Positions 35,532-47,510 of a stretch of 64,000 nt of DNA are shown here, piece after piece. The stretch is from NCBI GenBank assembly GCA_033064195.1, contig JARBJD010000112.1, positions 124,001 through 188,000 of the forward strand, read 5' to 3'. This DNA comes from Blattamonas nauphoetae. Lineage: Eukaryota; Preaxostyla; Oxymonadida. The notes under the pieces are model-generated. The model saw nothing but the letters and a program-made list of their open reading frames with translations, ran no database searches and was not told where the DNA came from. The position numbers were made by a program, and so were the translations under genes. Position 1 is the first letter of the stretch; each line of letters opens with the position of its first letter.

Positions 35532-36048
35532 TTACTTGCTTCCGATGAGCTTGATGAGAACTCTCTTTGAACGTTTCCCATCATGTTCGCCTAGTTGATG
35601 AAGAAAATGATTCAAGAGAAATATACAAACCATAGAAGATTTGTTCCCAAGGACCAAAATCCAATGCTCCATTGGTGATAGCAACAACAACCTCGCGACC
35701 AAACAGCTGGCGCCTGATATGTGCTGATCCATTGTCTTCTCCGGTTTGGTTGTGCTGATACTTTGGAGGATCCCATGGAACATATTGCTCAAGCCAGCGA
35801 GCAAAATCATTATGAAGTCCTGATTCGTTGTCGTTTATGAATACTCTGGATTGATGACGAAATCAGATAAACGATCAGACGATGCGGTAATGTGCATTGC
35901 ATTCACGAGGCAGAGACCTTCCTTAATACCACTTTCACGGAGGGCGGCTTCCACTTGTGGAGTGATATTGATAAACTCTAATTAAGAGAGAAATTTGTTC
36001 GTGATGAAGAAAGAGAGAGTTGAACCTTCTCTGGTTTTTGTCTTAAAA
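35532..36048 (-). CDS. YjbQ/UPF0047 family protein
   Basis: Exons with phases that agree: a 5' part reading [10 protein letters not shown] (36026 and above), 35977-35881, 35845-35631 and 35590-35532, separated by introns of 48, 35 and 40 nt. Family hallmarks: [19 protein letters not shown], the short HIT-type segment MHITAS where relatives have [33 protein letters not shown] and [13 protein letters not shown], ending [16 protein letters not shown]. YjbQ proteins are about 140-residue trimers found in all domains; some rescue thiamine-phosphate-synthase mutants, and the true role in eukaryotes is unknown. The start codon was not found; the first exon is probably very short and lies near 36050-36110. 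Confidence 0.8.
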
Positions 36049-36197
36049 GTAAGTTCTTTTCTGTATGACTACCGTTTCAGACAGAGAAAAAATTACAATG
36101 AAAGAGTTCTAACACCTGCATCGTGCTAATGTCTTGATCTCACCCACGACACTTGTAGCATCTTTCAATCCGAGAGGAAAATTCTCCACTATTCCAC

Positions 36198-38217
36198 ATG
36201 GATCCACCAAGTACGTCCGACTCTGACACCGTACTCCAGGAAGATCTTGAAGCTATCCAACAAATATATCGAGATTACCAGGATGTTGGCCTCTTTCTTT
36301 TTTGCTCATCTCAATCAGCTTCCACAGTTGCTTCAGCAGATTCAACAACAATATGAGCCTGTAATCTATCAGTTATCACTGATGAATGAAAATTTAAAAC
36401 AACAAATTCAATCATTAAGCTCCAAGGAATACGCCAATCAACAGTCTCTTCTTATGATTAATCATACCTTTTTCCAGAGAATTCGATTCTATTTTAGTAG
36501 GTCTTCAACAACTTGCCTCTCAGGAAAAACAGACCATTGCACAGATAGTCAATGTTTGTTCCACCAATTATTTCTTCTCGTACAGGAATATGAAAGCAAA
36601 ATATCAACAATGCAGCAGAACACACATGATTTAATCATCCAACATAACCGGGAACTCCTCGATGCAAAGAACGAAAACCATTCTGAACGACTCAAATTGA
36701 ACAACGAGATTGAACTGCTCACCATGAAGAACAGCACACTTCAAAGGCAGGTACAGCTCCTCAATGAACAATTTGGGGTGAGAATGGATTCTTTTGCAAT
36801 GTCATCGACGATGGCAGCACAAGGAGGACCACAGAACGTTGATCAATTAAAGGGGGTCATCTCTGAGCTTCAAAATGAACTGCGTGAAGCACAGAATGAG
36901 AGACAATTCCAACGCGAGCGGGAAGAAAGACTTCAAACTGAGAATGAAACCCGAATGAAGGAAGAAATGCGCCGGAGAATCGAGGCTGAGAATGAAAAGA
37001 GGGAGATGGAGAGCGAGTTGTATCGTCTCAGGCGAGAAAACGAGTTGTTGTGTGAGTCTTCACCAGCAGCCATTCGACGGGAAGCAACAGGTCATCGTCC
37101 AAATATCCGGAAGAGCAAAAAGACAGTTCGAGCAGCAGACACGGATCACTCGGAGAGTGACGAACACTCCAAAACATCGGACGATTCGATGGACGAGTTC
37201 TTCCCATCCACACCGCACATCAGCCAGAGTGCAATCAACGAGAAGGATGGATCAAGACTGAAACCATCCGGCGTCCACAACCAACCACTTCAGCACAAAC
37301 CAGACTCCCCGCAGTCGCTCTCCTCGCACGTCATCCCGTTCGCATCGTACCCACAATCGAACCCGCAGATGCACACTGGCCATCTCCCACCAGAACCACG
37401 ACAATCTGACGCAGATGAAGCCGACGTGCTTGATGATTCACAACGGACCACTCTCACACAGATGGAAGTGAAACTGCAGAATGTGTTGGAGGAGAAAGAG
37501 AAACTGCAGCAGAAGCTGCTCAAGAAGAATGAAGAGGAGAAGCTCCTTCAGAAAACATTGGAAGAGGAGAATCAGAAGGTGGCTGAACTTGAAGCAAAGA
37601 TTAGGTCACTTCTGAACTCGCTACAAAGTCCGCTTGAAGACCCGAATCGAAAGGACGAATCCACACCGCAATGCCACCTGACATACTCCGAGCTGTTTGA
37701 AGAAAAACAGAAACAGGAGGAAGTGTTCCGAAGGGAAAGCGAGAGTCTGCGGAAGAGACAACGGGAACTCCAAATTGATCTTCAGAACGCATTGATGAGG
37801 GCTCAGAAGTTGGAACAGGGTCGCCAGTCTTCAGACCACCCATCTTCGAAGCCAACACGAAGCCAACAGCCTGCGTCTGATACGCAGACGAAAGAAAAGA
37901 TGACGAAACTGAAGGAACTTGTGAAGGTGATGAAGGAACAGCTGATCGGACGAGAGAGGGAGATTAATGAGCTGAAACTGACCATCACCACTCTGCGTGA
38001 GGAGGTCGAGATGAAGAAGAAGGTCATTGACACGTACAAGTTGAACCTTGCAGCCGAAATGAGGAAAGGAAGGACGGGCTCCACATCGTTGGAGACCAAA
38101 CCAACACCACTAAAGGAGGAGGACGAACCCCAACGGAGCTCGAGGGAGGAGAAGGAGGAGGAGGAAGAAAGTGGAAATGCAGAGAGTGAACACGAGGAAG
38201 AATCGGAGGAATTTTAA
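36198..38217 (+). CDS. Coiled-coil protein
   Basis: Exons 36198-36284, 36319-36443, 36478-36547 and 36586-38217, joined in phase over introns of 34, 34 and 38 nt, give 637 residues starting MDPPSTSDSDTV. The chain has coiled-coil blocks (about residues 20-130, 180-260, 390-450 and 470-590) separated by a Ser/Pro/His-rich linker, and ends in an acidic tail (EEKEEEEESGNAESEHEEE). No catalytic domain, TM helix or targeting signal. Such proteins often serve as cytoskeletal or scaffold parts; I do not recognise the family. Confidence 0.72.
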
Positions 38218-38316
38218 TTCAATTAATGTTCATTTCATTTCACCTCTTGATTGTGAAAACAAAGCACATCCAAATCATGTCAGTGAAAAAGAAGAGCGAC
38301 AGAATCAAAGACCACA

Positions 38317-41300
38317 TCAGGAGAGATGTGGTTTCAATGATGGGTCGAGGTATTCCGACCTCCCCGAAAGGATGAACATGTACAAATTGAACGTCAGCTT
38401 TGGAGGAGTGACCGGCTGTTTCCGAGCACGCTGTTTGTGTGCATTTGCACTGAACTGACTGCTGAGATAGACAATCCGCTCCTCAATCGATGGTGTGACC
38501 ACTGGTTTGACGAGCGTCAGAGAGACACCAGGGAACTTCTCCCGACAGTTGGCGACAATGGAATCTTGGATACGGTAATCCCATCGCACGTCGAGGAAGT
38601 AGATGTGGGTATTCTGCGGCGACACAACGCAGGCAGTGTGGTTGAAGAAACCGAGGATTGCGCGGCTTGATTTGTGTGTGGATCTTGGGTCGTTCTGCCA
38701 GGAGAAAGGGATCTGTGCTCTGTCCAACTCTTCTGCAAGGAGCACCAGGACATTGTGCCACTGAGAGAGAACAAGCACTGAGGCGTTCTGAGGGAGTCGG
38801 CCTGTGATGAAGTTGAAGAGATGAGCAAATTTTGTGGAATGACCTCTGGTTGCATCTGGAGTGTTGGTGAATTCGTTGATGGATGAGATTTCCGAGTCTG
38901 CCATGTTTGACAGAGTATTATCAGACGACGAGTCGTCCTGCAGGATGCGTTCCTTCATCCGCTGGTGTTGTCGGAGTTTGATGGCCTGCTGCTCCGTGCT
39001 GCTCAACGTCTCGTAGACTCGTGTGAATGTGTCAATTGGTGCCACGTGGACAGGTCTTTGACGTTTTGATTGTGAACGGGGAACCTTTGCAACGCTTTCT
39101 GTTTTCGGTGCCCTGGTCGGTGCTGCTCTCTTTCTCTTCTTTCCGACAGCCTCTGGAGATGACAACTCTTCGTCCTGTTCACCAGAAAGAGAGGCATCAA
39201 AATCAGGTGACGTGATCGGTCTCCGTTTTGTGTGTTGTTTATTTTCTGGCTTTTTCGGTGAAGACCGAGCAAGTGAGGGCTCATCCTCTCTGATCCGCTC
39301 CGACACAAGCCCAAGAATGAGTCTTCCTGTTCGGATTGATATGAGAACGTGCATGCCTTGGAGGAGAGCCAATGGAAGGAGAGAGGTATCAGACACTACT
39401 TCCGAGCACACTGGACAATGCGTCTTGCCAGGACCAGCCTGCGCGAAGGGTGCGTCTTTGTAGACTTTCCAACAGAAAAGGCAGACAATGTGCTGACAAG
39501 GGGTGGCAAGAGGGATTGCCATCATTTTGTGACACATTGAACAGACACGCGTGAAAAGGTAGTGAAGTGTGTAAGGGATGTGAAGTTGAACGAGCGAGAA
39601 GGGATGCGTGGGAACTGGGAATGTTGCTTTTTGGGATTGAAACATTTTGTTTTCTGAAGGAATGTCCACCGTGTGTGGTTGAAAAGATGGTTGGAACAGA
39701 ATGTTTGGGGCGGATTGATCCGATGGCAGAGTCCGAAGCAGTGTCTTCGCGAGAACTGACCCTGTCCATCCCAACGTCTCGCCGTCGAAGTCTTCTTGCG
39801 GCTCGGGGGCTTGATATGTTTGGGACGAGACAGGTGAAAGAGGAGGCAGACTAACGTTCTGACGTGTCCGCAGGTGTTGTGCACGCCGAGCCACTCGTCG
39901 GCTGATCCGTTTGGGGTTGAGTGTGGGGATGGCCTGAGCCTGCTCGTCGTCGATCATGATGTTCATGTCATTGTCTCGGACAATGGCGTAGAACAAGCCG
40001 TCTGGGTTGTATGGGGCTTCGGGGATGGAGGAGAGGAGAGACTTTGGATCTTCGAGAGCGACAGATGAGCGTCGGAGAGCTTTGGCCGCCACGGGATGGA
40101 TGCGTCGGCGTAGAAATCGTTTGAGAGGGAAGCTGGTTGGCGAATGTTGGGATGGTTGAGGAGACGTTGAGGTGGGAGAGAGGGAAACAGAACGGACTCG
40201 TTCATCAGAAGGATCAGATGAATGAGCATGAGGTCGTCGATCGGACGAAGAGGAGGGCGTCTGAGAACTGAAAGTATACCCGAGCGGCGCGTGTGTTTCT
40301 AAGATGGGAGAGAACGGCTCAAATTTGGGGTGTTCCTTCGGAGAGAGCGATTTCGTTTTGAGTGAGCCGTCGTGTTTGTGTTCTGATGCTGTCTTGAGGT
40401 GTTCGTAGATAAAGGGATACGTCTGTTTGAATGTCGGCTCACTTTTGACTGTGTGCGAATGTTTGAGAATTGGCTTGCGTTTGGTCGAATGTGCCGTTGG
40501 GAGGAGAGGCTCATGTTTGACTGGATGCTCGTGTTTGAGAATGGGTTCGCGTTTGATGGAGTATTCTTGCTTGATGGGGAGTGGAAGGAGTTGAGAAATG
40601 GGCCAGGGTGTCGGGACGACCATCGAGATCTTGTTCGCATGATTTATGTTGACTTTCGTATCTTCAAGTTTTGGCTCGGTAGATCCTGCCAGTTTCGTGA
40701 CTTGCTTGAACCTGCCCGTATCTTTCTCTTCGTCGGATGTTTCTTGATGGTCATGAACTGATGAATCGTTTTGAGACGACTCGCTCGAATGTGCTGAGAT
40801 TCTCGTGTCTGGTCGTACTCCCCCCTTCAGTCTTGGCAGCGATGTTGGGAGCGGTGTAGTTTGGATTTGGCCGGCGAAATATCCGTTTTCTTCAGCAAAG
40901 ACAGGTCGAACATGTGCTTGATTCTCAATGGCAGTGAGAGATTTGTCAGACAACCACAAATTCATGGTGTGAGGAAAACTGAACGAAGGAAGAGTAACAA
41001 GATGGTCTTCCTGGAGAAGGAGGCGATAGAGGAGAGTCGGGTGGATGCAGGACTGATGGAGGCGGATGAAGTAATCTGTGCTCGAATCCAGAACATCATC
41101 CTTCAACGACGAGTCCGACGCAAAACGTTTGAAGAGGCAGTGGACTTCGTAAGCAGAGGACAGCTCGAGACCCGCGTAGAAGTCACGTTCGGGGACTGAA
41201 AGGACGACCTTCTCGTGAAGAACAGTCACACCGTCCCAGCTGCCATTGGGATCTCTCGTCCGCTGAAGAACAAGGCCTCGCAGGTTCTTGCGATGGGAGA

Positions 41301-42063
41301 GACGGTTGACTTGGAGGAAGGTGAGCATCTCGACGAGATGTGTGGGCGACTTCTCGACGAGAGGGTTTGTAAGAATCCATCGATTGGTGGCTTGAATGCA
41401 GAGTGTCGCTTTGAGCTTTCCCGAGCGTGTTCCCTTTCCTGCAGTTGGTTGGCTGAGGACTGCTCGATGCCATTTAACAGAGAACGCTGGCCAACTGGCA
41501 GTTCCGAGATCAAAAAATTCTTTCTGCTGACCAGAATCGAGAAGCCCCCAAAGGTCACTCAGTTCCAACATCGGATCAAACTCGATGGGCCGACTCTGAA
41601 ATGGGCAGCGGAATCCTTTGTTCTTCAGCATTGTCCGCATTCTCGGCCATTGCTCAAGTGAGATTCTCTGGTTGGTTTTGAATGAAATCCATTCGATGAT
41701 GGAGGCAAGTTGGGACATGAGAGATGTGTAGGTGACGAGCATGATGTCGCATTCAAACAGTTTCTCTTTGTAACTTTTTCCGTCTTGCCATGAAAACATA
41801 GATGTTGATTGTGGGATCTTAAACCCACATCTGTTTGCATCCGGACAATATGTGCGAAAGAAACTTGGTGAGGTGCGGAAGTTGTTGATCTGTTTCATCC
41901 AATGTTGGAGTGTCGTTTTAGACGTAACAATAATGGTACCAACGGATCGAGCAAACAGTGGGGGAGTGTGCACTGGCTGTTGGTGGGGGATTGTGTTCAG
42001 GTGTTCGTTGATCCAGGTGGAATAAGAATGTGTGTTTTGTGGATAAGATTTTGATGCCAAATT
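38317..42063 (-). pseudogene. SNF2-RING (SHPRH/RAD5-like) protein, 5' end lost, catalytic motifs degenerate
   Basis: An open frame of about 1247 codons without an ATG at its start. Its layout is that of SHPRH/RAD5 proteins: SNF2 N-lobe pieces (VGTIIVTSKTTLQHWMKQI; CDIMLVTYTSL), the segment WHRAVL...KATLCIQATNRWILTNP, a RING finger (CSMCHKMMAIPLATPCQHIVC and on to CPVC) and a helicase C-lobe (SVLVLSQWHNVLVLL; PSIEERIVYL). The ATP-binding GxGKT is absent because the sequence is cut at the junction at 42063. In addition, the DEAH position reads SQPT, TGTP reads TNP, and the motif VI arginines are missing, so the motor was probably inactive even before truncation. The long middle has imperfect KxEPILKHxH repeats. 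Confidence 0.65.
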
Positions 42064-42144
42064 GGATCTGATGAGTTCATTTCAATCACTTTGGTATCTG
42101 CCTCAATCACAATCACTGGGAGTTCCTCAGCAGTCGAGCTTCTC
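42064..42144 (+). repeat. 81-bp fragment of the TmcB-like gene at a junction
   Basis: Matches 43483-43563 with one mismatch (A for G). To its left lies the cut SNF2-RING gene; to its right the sequence jumps to the segment shared with 58875. The three bases CTC at 42142-42144 belong to both matches, a 3-bp microhomology. Confidence 0.9.
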
Positions 42145-42324
42145 CTCTCACAGGCGATGAAGGCGAGTGTTGGCATTTACGTTGTGCTGTGCATCGACGA
42201 CGTGGTGCATGTGAATGACCCCCGCGGCGGGCTGCTCTCGCTGTTCGTGTCGGAGAAGAGCGAGGACGAGAAGAAACGAGAAGCGCTGGACTCACAGAAG
42301 GAAGATGAATCGGAACCCGAGTGA
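42142..42324 (+). pseudogene. Cut-off 3' end of the unknown gene at 56.6-59.05 kb
   Basis: Encodes the same last stretch as 58875-59053 (SQAMKASVGIYVVLCIDDVV and an acidic end KEDESEPE). The upstream part is replaced by the 81-bp junction fragment, so this copy has no beginning. Confidence 0.7.
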
Positions 42325-42714
42325 GGGGGATGGGAAGGGAATTATCGAGTGAAAGCATCTTATCGATTGCAAAGATTGAACAAAATGAAACCGTGGGAGA
42401 GAGGGTGAAAAGTTATTTATCCGCGTGCATCAACTTCGAGAAGAATTGGGAGAATGATCGTGCTTTTCGATCACAATGGCTTGAGTAAATCTAAGGAGAG
42501 AAAACTTCGAGAAAGAGAGAAAGAAAGACACTGTAAGTTAGAAACTCATTTCTCAATTGAGTTATATCCCCTCCATAGTTGGAGTGAACGTTCGTGAATT
42601 GGTTCATGGGCACGATCATTCATTTCTCATGAACACGTCACTTCTTTGACTTATCTCTTCAAACAATAGTTACAGACGATGAAAGCAATAGTTTTTGAAA
42701 ACCATGACAATAAA
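42325..42714. other. Convergent intergenic region within the duplication
   Basis: Between the end of the plus-strand fragment and the tRNA-like unit. No gene seen; the matching stretch in copy 2 is 59054-59447. Confidence 0.4.
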
Positions 42715-42795
42715 AAAATATTCAAGGAGGGGATTGAACCTTTGAGCTTCATTCGTCCATTTAGCACTTTAGTCGTACATTTAGCAAAGCCCAGG
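42715..42795 (-). ncRNA. tRNA-like Pol III unit, copy 1
   Basis: On the minus strand a B-box-like GGTTCAATCCC is followed within about 20 bp by a T7 run (Pol III terminator). Upstream GCTAAATGGACGAAT looks like a D-arm. An anticodon arm between the two is lacking, so this is not a working tRNA. The same sequence family occurs at 55428-55471 joined to 56381-56425. The 3' end of the TmcB-like reading frame overlaps it slightly. Confidence 0.35.
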
Positions 42796-45700
42796 ATCTC
42801 GACAGGTTGTTATCAGCAGGGGAGATTGCCTCCAGAATTAAACTGCTCATGGGCACGATTGGGTTGGACAGTTCGAAGTACGGTCCGTACTCCCTGAAGC
42901 ACCCGGGAAGATCAAGGAACAGATTGATTGGGATGAGCGACGGAGAAAGGAGCTTCTCAGATGGGAGTTGAGGATTCGAGGAGAGGGGAGATGGAGTGGC
43001 TGTTTGGAGAGGAACCGAGGGAGTTGTTTCGCGTGCGAGTTGCATCGAAAGATTGTCTGAGCCAGAAACTGCTTCGCTGAATGCTGTTCGTTGCGTCAGT
43101 GTGAACTCGACCGACGGTTTCGGGGAGGGGGAGTTGGAGTGAGGCTGATTTGTTTGTGCTTTCTTTTCTGCATTCTCAGAATCCGAGTCGGAATCTGTCT
43201 GTTCGTCTGAGTCGACACTCCTCTTTCGACTGCTCTTCAGATTGTTCCATTGTGTCTTCGTGTAAACTCGACGAGCAATGCAGGATGGCGCTTCTGTGGT
43301 CATCGTCGTGTGCAGCTTCAGTGTTGTCGTCCTCGTCCTCCTCTTTCGAAGCATCAAAAGCGTCTGCTTCCTCAAACTTGTCAACGCTCTCGTTCTCGAC
43401 CACTTCATGCAGAACGATGGATGGAGTAATTGTCGAGACACTTCCCGAAAGCACCTCTCCCCCATTCATTGTCACTTCGATCGGATCTGATGAGTTCATT
43501 TCAATCACTTTGGTATCTGCCTCAATCACAATCGCTGGGAGTTCCTCAGCAGTCGAGCTTCTCATCAAAACTGTCGCTTTCTTCGGAGCCGGATGATGGT
43601 GATGGTCGAATCTGTCCATCTCGTCCTCGTCCTCGTCCTCCATCGTTAGACGGGACAGCAGATCCTTCGCAACCTTCTTCGGACAGTCAATGAACTTTCG
43701 CATGGCCGCCATTCGATGTTTGTGATATGCGCTCGCTGTTAACACGAAGGCTAACGAGATGGCGACGAAGAAGACGACGCAGCACACCACACACGATATG
43801 ATCGTCACAACGAGGAGGATATGGAGGTCGGTTTCGAGTGACACGGAGAGAGTGGTAGCGGCCTGTTTGGTGGTTTCAATCAGAACGACAAGGATGTTCA
43901 GATCGACGAAGCTCAGCGAGGGTTGGGTGAGAGGATCGGAGGTGTTTGGATGGAGTGTAATGTCAGCACAGGCATTGGCCAGAATTCGAGATGCGGTCAT
44001 CAAACTCGTCTCCTTCACTCCCATCCTTCCCACTGATCCTCCGTCGACATGCCCAAACTGGACAGGTCGACCAGAATTTATGAAGAGGTCCCTGCTGGAC
44101 TGGCTCGGAGCAAACCTGTACGCTGTTTCCAGTTGGACAGAAATCTCTTCGGCGTTCTCAGAAAGGACGGAGGTGATCGTGTCGAGTGATGGGAGCACCC
44201 GAACTCCATTCAGCATGTCTGGCGAGGAGTCTTGTTGACGTCGGAGGTATTGTGCGTAGAGGAGTGTGTGCGAGAACAGCTGTCCCAAACTCGTCGACAA
44301 AATCAGACATTCAACTGCAGCGACGGTGTTGGAGAACGTCAGTATGGTGTACACAAACGACCCAATCATGATGACAAGGGCGGCAGTGCAACGAAAATGA
44401 TGACTGGCCAGAACGATCGGAAATATGCCCAGTCTCGCTGTGGCCCGATGTCGTCCAGTTCCAACCCAACTCCTCGTCTTTTCCGCTTTGTTCTTCCCCC
44501 TTCCCCTCTCGCTCCTCGCTTTCATCCGACCACTCCCTCCTGACCCAAGACTTGGTCGTGATCCCATCGACTGCCCTTCTTCCGTGCTCAGTGTTGACGC
44601 CCCTTCCAGCTGTGTCGCTCGGTTGAACAGGATCTGTGCTGTCTCGTCGTCTCTGTCCACATCTCGGAAGAGAACACCAACGGCTCGCAGAAGTATCGTG
44701 TTGTCTGGATCTCGTTTCAGGAGGGCTTGATGCAGTTTTTTCGCTTCGTCCGAATGTGCCCAAACTGATGCGAGAAGCTTCATTACTCGCTCTCCATCCA
44801 CGTGATCTTTCGAAAGAATCGTCCACACCTGCCGAAGGTACTTCTTGGCAAGCTCGCAGTGCCGTTGTGCTTTCTCCATCTGCCCTCTTAACATTCCTGA
44901 CACCGATCCCATCTCTCCATTCTCGCCCATCCGCCCTCTCTCCATCTCTCTCACAAACAAGAAATAGAGATAACGTTCGGGGATCGATGGAACATTCTGG
45001 CGAGCGCTTCCGAACGATTCCAACACCTGCAAATCATCATTCACGACTCCCCAGTTGAACACACCCGACAAGGTCCAGAACGACGAAGAGGTGTTCAGTC
45101 GCGCGTGTTGTTCTGCATCGACTGACTCGCAAAAACAACAAACTCATCTTTGTTCCGGAGTGATTTGTCTGTCAGGAATTTGATACCAGCGGCAAGTCTG
45201 CCCAATGAGTTTGTTTTCGGAGTGACGAAGTGGCGTGTTTGTTTGGGAGCGATTGGGGAGATGATTGGGGGTGAGTTGAGAGTAGAAGTGGGTTCAGTGA
45301 TGCGAGGTGTGTGCTGGTAGCTCATCACTTTCACTTCGTCGTCTTTGTCCGTGAGAAGCTCCAGTTTTGTGTTCTGGTGCACAAACCATCGTTTTCGGGC
45401 AAGTTAGTTCGTTCCAAGAAAAACGAGAATCACAAGGCCGAACGAAAGAATGACGAAAACCACAACGAATAAGACTCCAAGGAACGGCAGGTGTGAGATG
45501 CGTGGAGAGACAGAGTGAGACACGAGTGACAGACATATCAGGGCAGACGTGCAGGCGAACAGGGCAGCGTGGAACGCGTTTCCGTCGGGCGAGTAAAAAG
45601 GCTGTTTGAAGGCATACCACGATGAAAGAAGAATGAAAAGAACAATTCCCGCAACAGCCAGAGGGACAAGATGGTTGATGAGAAGTGACGGCAGGATCAT

Positions 45701-47186
45701 AAAGAGAGTGGCAATGAACAAAGTTCCAGAGCGATGAGTGCTGGTTAATGAAGCGAATATATCGTCGGTGCGGATGTGGTGCTGATAGACGAAGAGATTG
45801 TATTGCAGGGCAAACAGCAGATAGACAAGTAAGAGCACGCTTCCGAAGACTAAGTTTGAAATGAACATCCACCCAGAATATTCATAATTCGAGGGAAATG
45901 ACAGAAATTTCGACCCCGTCAAGCAAGGTAACGAGGAAATAAAAGTGTTCACCATTGGGAAGAAGAGGAGATTGAATATTAGCTCAAAAAACAGAGAGGT
46001 GAAGTTGATGAGTCCAGATGGCACTTTCGAATCGTTTAGAACCATAATGGTGAGTGTAGCAACAATGACAAAGCAGGAAATGACGGATAGCCCAAACAGG
46101 ATATTGAAAATAACAGCGACAATATCATCACGCCACGTGATTGAGAGGTTCAGATATCTACAACAAGATCCATCACAGGTCAGAATATCTGTGAAAAATG
46201 GGACACCTGAAGAAATTGTGAAAGTATCTACAAAATGGTTGAGGGGGAGGCCAATTGTCGAACTGCGTTGCCAATCCAACGAAATGGATGCATTGGATCA
46301 TACTACAGAAGAAACGGAGCGGAGAAATTCTTCCAATATGCTGTGCAAGAATCATGTGTAATGCGTTGAAACCTTTGACAGGACTGATCAGCACAAAAGA
46401 GGCTGGAAAGGATGAGAGAACAAGAATGAATAACTTCGTGTCTATTCTGTCGAATCCCGTTGTTCCCATCATAACCACCCCAGAAAGACCCGATACGGAA
46501 CGTGTCTGTGATGTGATGTCATCTTCCATTCGTTCAAATGCCACATTCGTATTTTGGTCACCACTGGGTTCGTATGATCAGAGTTTGTATCAATAATCTT
46601 GAATATTCTCACAAATGACGAAGTTGAACATGAACTGTGTGATGTTCTCTGTATTCTAAAGAGAAGGTCTCCTTGGTCCGTCATTCAAATCTGATTTCTT
46701 TCACATTTAGTTTGATAGGTGTTTGTCGAGATTATTGAGTGGTTCTGTCAATTTATTTCGTTCACTCCTCACAGAAAACCTCGCTCTCCCCAAACACTCC
46801 ATCTATCGATGAGTTGTGGTGAAAAGAAGACTGATTTGTCTGTGATTCTGGATTGTTCGGTGATTCTGGTTCTCAGTTTGCGGTCGCTGGAGTTTTGACG
46901 ACTGTTATGATGTCACAATTGTATTGTTCTGACCAGTGATAAACAGGATGCGGGATGAAATCGAGATCAGCGAGCATGAAAACGATTTGTTGTCAAGTCT
47001 GATTTCTCTCGGAAGTCTCTCAGTGTTGTTTGTCGACCGGAGAAATGCGTGTAATAGAGCATCAAGAGAATCGAATTTGGTCGGATCTCCTGCATATTCG
47101 GACCACATCATCGTGACCATCCAGAAAAGGAATCGCATGACTTTTCTCCCTCGACAACGCTTGGATCGTCGTTTGAAGCCCAACAT
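42761..47186 (-). CDS. TmcB-like multi-pass membrane protein, copy 1
   Basis: Starts MLGFKRRSKRCRGRK at 47186. Several TM helices lie in the first half (SVISCFVIVATLTIMVL, LIFNLLFFPMV, FGSVLLLVYLLFALQY, LFIATLFMILPSLLI), followed by a cytosolic helical domain with LLASVWAHSDEAKKLHQALL and NTILLRAVGVLFRDVDRDDE, which fits the TPR-like domain of TmcB/TmcC proteins of protists. Then comes a basic linker, a TM helix (ALVIMIGSFVYTILTF), a presumed extracellular stretch, another TM helix (CVVCCVVFFVAISLAFVL) and a Ser/acid-rich tail. Frame changes between blocks fit short introns. Related proteins in ciliates and amoebae are thought to be sensors; function here unknown. The tail probably ends near 42761 after a last intron. 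Confidence 0.55.
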
Positions 47187-47510
47187 TTAGGGTTTGATCT
47201 TCCTCAGACAGGTGTCATCGAAAAATGTGTGGATTTTCACTTCGTTGCTGACTGGTGAATGCGAGTTTAAAAAAATGAGTTTCTGATCCATTCTCGGAGG
47301 AGGCGAAATTTGATGGCCAAATTGCTTAAAACATATCGAATAATGACCGAGAAACAACTGATGATGTGAACGACCGTGATTTAACGGCTAGATGCCTGAC
47401 GAAAGAAAGGAGATCTTCATCCAATCCTTGATTCTCATTCGTCCATCTCACTTGGAACTTCTGAACACATTGAAGTGATAACGACATCATGAATCACAGA
47501 TTCGAGACAT

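Larger units (their letters stand above)
42142..47269 (+). repeat. Segmental duplication, copy 1 (5.13 kb)
   Basis: Nearly identical to 58875-64000 (offset 16,733 at the left end), same orientation. Differences seen by eye are mostly single-base length changes in homopolymers, a few substitutions and one small variable site near 43600. The right limit may lie further on, because copy 2 runs off the window. Confidence 0.93.

Noticed and set aside
43759-44238. Plus-strand frame across the TmcB-like gene, kept in both copies
   Set aside because: It persists only because the duplication is recent; its sequence is the antisense of TM-coding sequence.
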